DNA from: Holophagales bacterium
Lineage (GTDB): Bacteria; Acidobacteriota; Thermoanaerobaculia; UBA5066
Length of the DNA stretch: 64,000 nt
Assembly: GCA_016719485.1 (NCBI GenBank)
Contig: JADJZB010000004.1
Location: 186,001 to 250,000 of the forward strand
Reading direction: 5' to 3'
Every line of letters starts with the position of its first letter. Positions within the stretch are counted from its first letter, which is position 1. Positions 57,657 to 64,000 of this stretch are shown here, one piece after another. The notes beneath the pieces are model-generated. The model worked only from the letters and a program-made list of their open reading frames with translations. It did no database searches and had not been told where the DNA came from. A program made the position numbers and the translations under genes.

Positions 57657-58895
57657 CTAGCTGACGAGCCCCAGCTCGCGGCCGACCTTCTGGAACGCCT
57701 CGAGCGCACGGGTGAGGTGCTCCCGGCGGTGCGTCGCCATGTAGGACGTCCGGATCAGGGCCCGGCCCGGTGCGCAGGCGGGGCTGACGACCGGGTTCAC
57801 GAAGACCCCCTCTTCGTCGAGGCGCTTGGCCATCTTGAAGGCGAGGTAGTCCTCTCCGACGACGACGGGGATGACGGGCGTCTCGGATTCGCCGCAGTCG
57901 AACCCGATGGCCCGCAGGCTCGTCATCATGAAGCGGGTGTTGTCCCAGAGATGCTGCCTGCGCTCGGGCTCCGCTTCGATGATGTCGAGGGCGGCCAGGA
58001 CGGCTCCGATGGATGCCGGCGGGGGCGCCGCCGTGAAGATCAGCGCCCTCGCCTTGTGCTGGATGTACTTGACGATCTCGGTGTCGGCCACGATGAAGCC
58101 GCCGATGGCCGCGAGGGACTTCGAGAAGGTCCCCATGATGATGTCGGTCCGGTCCTCGAGGTCGAAGTGTTCGGCTGTACCCCGGCCCGTCCTGCCGAGG
58201 ACACCGATGCCGTGGGCGTCGTCGACCATGAGCGCCATGCCCCATTCGGCGCAGATGTCGGCGTACGCGGGAAGCGGGGCGATGTCCCCCTCCATCGAGA
58301 AGACACCGTCTACGGCCAGGATCCGCCCGGCCTTGTCCTGGTGGGTGCTGAGCATCCGGACGAGGTCGTCCGGATCGTTGTGCTTGAACTTCCTGACGTC
58401 CGCTCCGACGGCGAGCCTGGCGCCGTCGTAGATGCAGGCATGGTCCTGCCGGTCGAGGTAGATCGCGTCGCCTTTCGTCGGAAGGGTCCCGAGCACGCCC
58501 AGGTTCGAAAGAAATCCGGTGGAAAACGTGATGCAGGCGGGCTTGCGCATGAACGCGGCCAGCCGCTCCTCCAGCTCGACGTGGATGTCCAGCGTGCCGT
58601 TGAGGAGCCGGCTTCCGGCACAGCCGGCACCGTACTTCTTCACGGCGGCGATCGCCCGTTCCTTGACCTTGGGGTGGGACGTCAGGCCGAGGTAGTTGTT
58701 CGAGCCGAGCATGACGAGCTCGCGCCCGCCGATGTGCACGATCGGATCCTGCCCCGACTCGAGCATCCGGAAGTAGTTCCAGACCCCGGCCGCCTTGATG
58801 TCGTCCGGGACCGTGTACTTCCGGCACTTGTCGAAGATCGAAACCCGCGCCCTGGCTGGGGCCGCGACCGAGGGCTTGAGCGCCGAAATCCTCAT
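57657..58895 (-). CDS. Serine palmitoyltransferase-like alpha-oxoamine synthase, 412 aa
   Basis: PLP enzyme condensing an amino acid with an acyl-thioester. The PLP lysine is K259 in GTFSKSLAAIGGF; H152, D226 and H228 in DDAHGIG are the usual coenzyme contacts. LGSNNYLGL, GAGCAGSRLLNG and the C-terminal PACAPGRALIRTSYMATH complete the pattern. KBL, BioF and HemA relatives share these motifs; the longer N-terminus and the neighbouring GNAT acyltransferase favour serine palmitoyltransferase, the first step of sphingolipid synthesis. GGAGGAGT lies next to the ATG at 58895. A 190-base gap separates it from the divergent M1 peptidase gene. Confidence 0.88.
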   Translation of the reverse strand: MRISALKPSVAAPARARVSIFDKCRKYTVPDDIKAAGVWNYFRMLESGQDPIVHIGGRELVMLGSNNYLGLTSHPKVKERAIAAVKKYGAGCAGSRLLNGTLDIHVELEERLAAFMRKPACITFSTGFLSNLGVLGTLPTKGDAIYLDRQDHACIYDGARLAVGADVRKFKHNDPDDLVRMLSTHQDKAGRILAVDGVFSMEGDIAPLPAYADICAEWGMALMVDDAHGIGVLGRTGRGTAEHFDLEDRTDIIMGTFSKSLAAIGGFIVADTEIVKYIQHKARALIFTAAPPPASIGAVLAALDIIEAEPERRQHLWDNTRFMMTSLRAIGFDCGESETPVIPVVVGEDYLAFKMAKRLDEEGVFVNPVVSPACAPGRALIRTSYMATHRREHLTRALEAFQKVGRELGLVS

Positions 58896-59085
58896 ACTCC
58901 TCCGCCAGCGTCACCGCCCGCCCGAGGGGCCGGGGCGACTCGCAAACATCGTCCATCTTACCACCCGGGATGCTCCGCCTCCTGAACCGGACCCAGGCCC
59001 GGTCCGGATTCGGGGCCACCCGTCCCCCGGGTCTCCTTCCTTCCGGGCCGACAGGCCTTATCCTCCTCTTTCGGAGGGAGTTCCG

Positions 59086-61167
59086 ATGAGTTCGAGAATC
59101 CTCGCCGCCGCTGCGGCTCTCGGGCTTCTTCTGCCCGTCCTCCCCGCCCGAGCCCTCCCGGAGCCCAGGAAGGTCGTCGATTACGACATCCGCGTCACGC
59201 TCGACGACGAACGTCGCGAGCTGAAAGGGCGCGAGACGATCCGCTGGACGAATCCCTCGGACGTTGCCGTGCAGGAGCTGAAGCTCCACCTCTACTGGAA
59301 CGCATTCCGAAACAACCGCTCGACCTTCTTCCGGGAGTCCGGAGGGCGGCTCCGGAGGGATCAGGCCGACGAGACCGAGGGCTTTGGTTCCATCGACCTG
59401 ACCTCGATGACCCGGGACGGCGTCAGTCTCCTCCCGGCGGCCCGATTCGAGTCCCCGGACGACGGCAACCGCGACGACCGGACCGTCCTGTCGGTGCCTC
59501 TCGGCTCCCCCGTCGCCCCCGGGGAGACGGTTGCGCTCGAGATCGCCTGGACCTCCCGCATCCCGAAGGTCTTCGCCCGCGCCGGCTACGTCCGCGACTT
59601 CTACATGATCGGCCAGTGGTACCCGAAGGTGGCCGTCTTCGAGCCCCGGGGCCGGCGCCGCCGAGCCGAGCCGGCCTGGAACGCCCACCAGTACCACGCG
59701 AACTCAGAGTTCTACGCCGACTGGGGCGACTACAGGGTCGCCCTCACCGTCCCGGAAAGGTACGTCGTCGCCTCCGCGGGGGCGCTCGTGAAGGAGAGCC
59801 GCGAGGGCGGCCGGAAGACGCTCGTCTTCGAGCAGGCGTCGGTGCACGACTTCGCCTGGTCGGCCGACCCGCGCTTCGTCGTGAAGGAGGACTTCTTCGA
59901 CCCGCACAGGGACCTCCCGGCCGGCGAGCTGGCCCGGGCGGCGAAGCTCCTGGGACGATCCGAAGCCGACCTTCGGGCGGGGTTCAGGCCCGTGAAGCTC
60001 CGCTACTACATGCAGCCCGACCACGTCGGGCAATGGACGCGTTACGCCGACGCCCAGAAGTGGGCCCTCGTCTGGTTCGGGCTCTACGCCTTCCCCTACC
60101 CCTACGCGCAGGCCAGCTGCGTCGACCCTCCCGAGGACGGGAGCGGGGCGATGGGGATGGAGTACCAGACGATCTTCACGGGCGGGACGATGCGTGCCTT
60201 CGGGCACTGGCCCCTGAACGGCATCCGGGAACCCGAGATGATCGTCGTCCACGAGTTCGGGCACGGCTGGTGGTACGGCCTCGTCGCCTCGAACGAGTTC
60301 GAGGAAAGCTGGATGGACGAGGGGATCAACTCGTTCACGGAGTACGAGATGATGGACCGCCGCTACGGCGGCATGATCCGGCTCCCTCTCGGCGCCCGCC
60401 TCGGGAGCTTCGACCTCGGCCGGATCCAGACGATCCGGGCGCGCGAGGTCGACCGGCTCGTCACACCCTCCTGGTCGTTCGCCCCGGGCGCCTACGGCCG
60501 AAACTCGTACGCCAGGGCTGCGACGTCCATCGACCAGATCCGCCGGATCCTCGGCGAGGAAGCGTTCTGGCGGGCCTTCCGGGCCTGGGCCGAACGCTGG
60601 CGATTCGACCACCCCACCTCCGAGGACTTCCTCGACGCCTTCCGGCCCGCGGGCGGCGCGAGCCTCGAACCGCTCATCCGCGAGATCTGGTACGGAAACG
60701 GGACGACCGACTACGCCGTCAGCCGAGTCTCGAGCACCGAAGCCCGGCCGTTCGAGGGGTACGACGACGCCGGGAAGCGCGTCCGCCCGCCGAAGGAGGA
60801 GTCCGGCAAGAAACCCCCGACGGGCGGGAAGGCAAAGGCGGCGAAAAGATACGAGTCGGTCGCCCTCGTCAGCCGCATCGGGACGATTCCACTCCCCGTG
60901 ACGATCGTGCTCTCTTTCGAGAACGGGGCGACCTGGCGCACGACGTGGGATGGGAAGGCCCCCTGGCTCCGCCTCCGGACGACCTACGGCTCCCGCCTCG
61001 CGAAGGCCGAGGTCGACCCGGAGCGGAGGATCGTCCTCGACGCGAACCCGTGGAACAACGCCCGCTACACCGGAGAGAAGCAGGGACCCTCGGCCACCGC
61101 GAAGGTGCGGGCCTATGCCCTCCACGGCGTCCAGATCCTCCTCTCCTCCCTCTGGCTTCTTCGTTGA
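59086..61167 (+). CDS. Secreted M1-family metallopeptidase, 693 aa
   Basis: Zinc aminopeptidase-like enzyme. A signal peptide (SRILAAAAALGLLLPVLPARA) leads into a beta-sandwich domain (residues 30-240) and a thermolysin-like catalytic domain. The zinc site is HEFGH at 389-393, plus E412 in WMDEG exactly 18 residues later. GAMGMEYQTIF is the exopeptidase-type GAMEN-like motif. GGAGGGAG five bases before the ATG fixes the start; that ribosome binding site can pair with CCTCC just upstream (59062-59077), possibly lowering translation. It is followed 13 bases later by a membrane protein gene. Confidence 0.93.
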   Translation: MSSRILAAAAALGLLLPVLPARALPEPRKVVDYDIRVTLDDERRELKGRETIRWTNPSDVAVQELKLHLYWNAFRNNRSTFFRESGGRLRRDQADETEGFGSIDLTSMTRDGVSLLPAARFESPDDGNRDDRTVLSVPLGSPVAPGETVALEIAWTSRIPKVFARAGYVRDFYMIGQWYPKVAVFEPRGRRRRAEPAWNAHQYHANSEFYADWGDYRVALTVPERYVVASAGALVKESREGGRKTLVFEQASVHDFAWSADPRFVVKEDFFDPHRDLPAGELARAAKLLGRSEADLRAGFRPVKLRYYMQPDHVGQWTRYADAQKWALVWFGLYAFPYPYAQASCVDPPEDGSGAMGMEYQTIFTGGTMRAFGHWPLNGIREPEMIVVHEFGHGWWYGLVASNEFEESWMDEGINSFTEYEMMDRRYGGMIRLPLGARLGSFDLGRIQTIRAREVDRLVTPSWSFAPGAYGRNSYARAATSIDQIRRILGEEAFWRAFRAWAERWRFDHPTSEDFLDAFRPAGGASLEPLIREIWYGNGTTDYAVSRVSSTEARPFEGYDDAGKRVRPPKEESGKKPPTGGKAKAAKRYESVALVSRIGTIPLPVTIVLSFENGATWRTTWDGKAPWLRLRTTYGSRLAKAEVDPERRIVLDANPWNNARYTGEKQGPSATAKVRAYALHGVQILLSSLWLLR

Positions 61168-61180
61168 CGGAGCGCCCGAC

Positions 61181-62122
61181 ATGCCGCCACGCCTCTCTCC
61201 CCTGACGACCGGCTTCTCGGCCACGTTCACCTATCGCCGTCTCGCCGGAGTCCTCTGGATGGGACTGCTCGTCTCGTCGCTGCCGGCCTGGGTCGCCTTC
61301 GGGCCACTCTTCGCCCCCATCGACCAGAGCCCGTTCCGCGAAGGCCTCCTTCGGGGCTGGGATTCCTGGGCGTTCCTCAGCTTCGCGGGGGTCTTCCCGC
61401 ACGACGTCCGTATCGCCCTTGCGGCGATCGGGGCCGGCGTCGTCCTCTCCGTCCTCCTCGATCTGCTCCTGACGACGGGGGCCATCCGCGTCCTCCTTTC
61501 GGGCCTGCCCCGCCCGGCGCTGCGCCGAACCGTCTCCGAGGGGGCCGCCCTCTTCCGTCCCGTCGCCTGGGCGTTTTCACGCTATGCCGTCTCTCTCACG
61601 CTCTGGATCGGGTTCCTCGTCGTCGGCCCCGTCCTCCTTCTCGGCAGGATCGCCGGCAAGGACGCCGCGCCGAACGGGACGCTCGCGACGTTCGGCCTCG
61701 TCTGGGCCGTCGCCGCCACGCTCGCCATCGCCGCGAACGTGAACCTGCGCTTCTCGCTGGCCAGGATCGCCCTCGCGACGGGCGAAGCCGCGAACGCACG
61801 CGGGGCCTACCGGGCCGCCAAGGAAGTCCTCCGCGGGTCCCGTTCTCCCGCCGCCGGGCTCTGGCTCTTCTGGCTCTCCCTGGGGCTCGCGATCCAGGCC
61901 GGGTTCACGGCGCTCGGCGTCGCGATGAACCCCGCGACCTCCGCCGGAATCGCCGCGCTCGTCGGCGTCCGCCAGCTCGGCTTCTGGCTGTTCGCGATGA
62001 CGCGGGTCGGCTACCAGGCCTCGCTCCTGCGGTTCGCGGACCTGAAGCGTGCCCTCCCGCCGATCCCCCTGGTCCACCCGTTCCCCCGCACCCCGGAGGA
62101 CGCGACTTCCACGGCAGCGTAA
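61181..62122 (+). CDS. Multi-spanning membrane protein of unknown function, 313 aa
   Basis: About six hydrophobic segments (VLWMGLLVSSLPAWVAFGPL, IALAAIGAGVVLSVLLDLLL, SLTLWIGFLVVGPVLLL, FGLVWAVAATLAIAANV, LWLFWLSLGLAIQAGFTAL, QLGFWLFAMTRVGYQASLL). No recognised domain. The ATG at 61181 begins 13 bases after the M1 peptidase stop, so the two are probably cotranscribed. Proteins of this kind are annotated only as hypothetical; a role near the peptidase is a guess. Confidence 0.75.
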   Translation: MPPRLSPLTTGFSATFTYRRLAGVLWMGLLVSSLPAWVAFGPLFAPIDQSPFREGLLRGWDSWAFLSFAGVFPHDVRIALAAIGAGVVLSVLLDLLLTTGAIRVLLSGLPRPALRRTVSEGAALFRPVAWAFSRYAVSLTLWIGFLVVGPVLLLGRIAGKDAAPNGTLATFGLVWAVAATLAIAANVNLRFSLARIALATGEAANARGAYRAAKEVLRGSRSPAAGLWLFWLSLGLAIQAGFTALGVAMNPATSAGIAALVGVRQLGFWLFAMTRVGYQASLLRFADLKRALPPIPLVHPFPRTPEDATSTAA

Positions 62123-62213
62123 ACGCCCCCACGCCGGTACAATCCCTCGTTGCCCTCGGCGCCGCGGAGCTCTGCTCCAGCGGCCCACCGGCGAAAGGGA
62201 GGTTTCTCACCCC

Positions 62214-63431
62214 ATGAGCGTCTCTCAGCTCGCGAAATCGATCGCGGAGTCGCCCACGCTCCGCCTGAACGAGCAGGCCCGGCTCCTGCGCGAGAAGGGC
62301 GAGGCCGTCGTCCATCTCGGGGCCGGCGAGCCCAAGAACAAGGCCCCCATCGCCGCCATCCTCGCCGCCGCCTCGAAGCTGAACGCCGGGGACGTGAAGT
62401 ACACGCCGGCCGACGGAACGCCGGGATTGAAGAAGCAGATCATCCGGTACACCGAGGAGAACTACGACCGCGTCGTCGCCCCCGAGAACGTCATCGTCTC
62501 GGCCGGGGCCAAGCAGTCGGTCTTCAACATCCTCTACTCGGTCCTGAACCCGCAGGACGAGGTCGTCATCCTCGCCCCGTACTGGGTCAGCTACCCCGAG
62601 ATGGTGCGGATGTGCTACGGCGTCCCGGTCATCGTGAAGGCCGAGGACGGCGGCTTCGTCCCCCGGATGGAGGACATCGAGAAGTCCGTCGGGTCGGCGA
62701 CGCGCGTCATCATCTGCAACAGCCCGAACAACCCCTCCGGCGTCCTCTACCCCGACAGCCTCATCGCCGAGCTCGTCGAGTTCTGCGAGCGCAAGGGGAT
62801 CTGGCTGATCATGGACGACATCTACCACAAGCTCGTCTTCGACGGAAAGAAGTCGCCGAGCTGCTTCAAGTTCACGAGAAAGGACACCGAGACGTCGAAG
62901 GTCATCGCCGTCAACGGCGTCTCGAAGCTCTACGGCATGACCGGGTTCCGGATCGGCTGGGCGATCGCGCCTCGGCCGCTCGTCCAGATCATGACGAACG
63001 TCCAGGGGCAGATCACGACGACCGTCTCCGTCCTCCTCCAGGCCGCGGCCGAGGGGGCGATGTCGGGCCTCCAGAGCGCCGTCGAGAGCCTCCGCCTGCA
63101 GCTCGAGAACAACCGGAACGTCATGCTCCAGGAGCTCGCCTCGTTCAACGGGGTGAAGACGATCAAGCCCGACGGCACGTATTACTGCCTCCCCGACTTC
63201 CGCGCCTACTCGAGCAAGTCGGTCGAGCTCTCCGACTTCCTCCTGAAGAAGGCGCTCGTCGTCGCCGTCCCGGGCCGCGAGTTCGGGATGGAGGGCTACC
63301 TCCGCCTTTCGTATGCGGGGACGATCAAGGAGATCCAGGAGGGAATCGCCCGGATCAAGTGGGCGCTCGACCCGTCGGCCCCCAACGAGATCTACGTCGG
63401 CGACAAGAAGCTCGTGAGGGACTGGCTGTGA
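62214..63431 (+). CDS. Aspartate aminotransferase (class I PLP), 405 aa
   Basis: Transfers the amino group between aspartate or related amino acids and 2-oxoglutarate. The PLP lysine is K238 in NGVSKLYGMTGFRIGW; NSPNNPSGVLYP, DDIYHKLVF and the arginine in YLRLSYAG are the coenzyme and carboxylate contacts. The ATG at 62214 has AGGGAGG ten bases upstream. It overlaps the PEP carboxykinase start by 4 bases (GTGA), so the two enzymes, linked through oxaloacetate, are translationally coupled. Confidence 0.94.
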   Translation: MSVSQLAKSIAESPTLRLNEQARLLREKGEAVVHLGAGEPKNKAPIAAILAAASKLNAGDVKYTPADGTPGLKKQIIRYTEENYDRVVAPENVIVSAGAKQSVFNILYSVLNPQDEVVILAPYWVSYPEMVRMCYGVPVIVKAEDGGFVPRMEDIEKSVGSATRVIICNSPNNPSGVLYPDSLIAELVEFCERKGIWLIMDDIYHKLVFDGKKSPSCFKFTRKDTETSKVIAVNGVSKLYGMTGFRIGWAIAPRPLVQIMTNVQGQITTTVSVLLQAAAEGAMSGLQSAVESLRLQLENNRNVMLQELASFNGVKTIKPDGTYYCLPDFRAYSSKSVELSDFLLKKALVVAVPGREFGMEGYLRLSYAGTIKEIQEGIARIKWALDPSAPNEIYVGDKKLVRDWL

Positions 63432-64000
63432 AGAACCTGCTCGACATCAAGACTCCGGCCGAAGGCGAAGCCTCGGCGCGAAAGGCCGACTACGGGCTCG
63501 CGAACCACGGCCTCTCGAACCTGCGGATGGCCTACTGGAACCTCCCCACCGAGGCGCTCTACGAGGAGATCGCCTTCCGCCGCGAGGCGCGGATCGTCGC
63601 GGGCGGCCCGGTCGTCGCCCACACCGGAAAGCACACCGGGCGCGCCGCGAACGACAAGGCCGTCGTGAAGGAGCCCTCCACCGAAGGTCACGTCTGGTGG
63701 GGTCCGTACAACCGCCCCTACGCCCCCGAGAAGTTCAACGACCTCTTCAACCGCCTTCAGGGGTACCTGCAGGGGCACGACCTCTTCGTCCAGGACGTCT
63801 ACGCCGGCGCCGACCCCGCCTACCGCGTCCCGGTCCGGATCATCACCGAGAAGGCGTGGCACTCCCTCTTCGTCAGGAACATGTTCATCCTGCCGCAGTC
63901 GCTGGAGGAGTACCGCCGCCACGTCCCGGAGTTCACCGTCATCGCGGCCCCCGGCTTCTCGGGCTTCCCGCCGATCGACGGGACGAACGCCCAGACGTTC
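63428..64000 (+). CDS. pckA: Phosphoenolpyruvate carboxykinase (ATP), 5' part
   Basis: ATP-dependent decarboxylation of oxaloacetate to PEP, entry to gluconeogenesis. The visible 191 codons show the typical start (LANHGLSNLRMAYWNLP), VAHTGKHTGRAANDKAVV and WHSLFVRNMFILP, all PckA-type rather than GTP-type. The GTG start overlaps the aminotransferase stop. The remainder, including the kinase loops, lies beyond the end of the window. Confidence 0.93.
   Translation, partial: MKNLLDIKTPAEGEASARKADYGLANHGLSNLRMAYWNLPTEALYEEIAFRREARIVAGGPVVAHTGKHTGRAANDKAVVKEPSTEGHVWWGPYNRPYAPEKFNDLFNRLQGYLQGHDLFVQDVYAGADPAYRVPVRIITEKAWHSLFVRNMFILPQSLEEYRRHVPEFTVIAAPGFSGFPPIDGTNAQTF

Overview
The window is a GC-rich (visibly around 70% G+C), gene-dense bacterial chromosome segment. 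A large TonB-dependent receptor with an N-terminal carboxypeptidase-regulatory-like domain, a PEGA-domain Ser/Thr kinase, a sphingolipid-type gene pair and DinB, TPR and PEP-synthase-like proteins fit an Acidobacteriota-type organism. This is an inference from gene content; no 16S rRNA gene is present. A 140-base G/C homopolymer tract at 6181-6319 looks like an assembly artefact of short-read data.

Left part (1-15 kb): the end of a TolB-like beta-propeller gene; an AI-2E family permease; a tightly overlapping + strand chain queG - NUDIX - CNNM/CorC - 2Fe-2S ferredoxin - trmB; pgsA; a phosphohexomutase; and a minus-strand chain pilT - recX - alaS - lytic transglycosylase - TPR/AIM24-like protein. 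recX and trmB have no ATG, GTG or TTG that gives a full-length protein, and both look CTG-initiated. A MobA-like nucleotidyltransferase and tRNA-Cys(GCA) follow.

Centre (15-36 kb): a four-gene minus-strand operon codes for a multi-cofactor flavo/iron-sulfur complex. Its parts are a NuoE-like protein with a zinc-ribbon tail, a NuoF-GltD fusion of 1065 residues, a cysteine-rich NuoG/HoxU-like protein, and an FMN glutamate-synthase-domain protein lacking the usual 3Fe-4S cysteines. It lies directly downstream of a 1428-residue NAD-dependent glutamate dehydrogenase; a second, hexameric-type glutamate dehydrogenase lies at 35-36 kb. I consider this operon the best candidate for an undescribed system: a possible bifurcating or confurcating NADH/NADPH/ferredoxin complex tied to glutamate. 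Between the two glutamate dehydrogenases are an acyl-CoA dehydrogenase, the TonB receptor with a clear promoter and terminator, a WbuC-like cupin and a GAF / PPDK ATP-grasp / nucleotidyltransferase fusion protein.

Right part (36-64 kb): hrpB, a c-type haem Tll0287-like protein and a succinyl-CoA:acetate CoA-transferase; then a 700-base non-coding region with two 8-mer tandem arrays around a large inverted-repeat element. Then come an aldo/keto reductase - enoyl-CoA hydratase - DinB operon; a divergent lipoprotein and PEGA-domain kinase; a TPR protein; and a coupled minus-strand operon nfeD - slipin - SPOR protein - lipA - lnt - prfB - CoA NUDIX hydrolase, in which prfB carries the programmed +1 frameshift. 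The end holds a likely ceramide pair (serine palmitoyltransferase and a GNAT-type acyltransferase) facing a PAP2 membrane enzyme, an M1 peptidase, a membrane protein, an aspartate aminotransferase and the 5' part of an ATP-type PEP carboxykinase.

Taken together, the metabolic genes centre on glutamate/2-oxoglutarate, acetate/succinyl-CoA and PEP nodes plus fatty-acid oxidation, suggesting growth on amino acids and organic acids.
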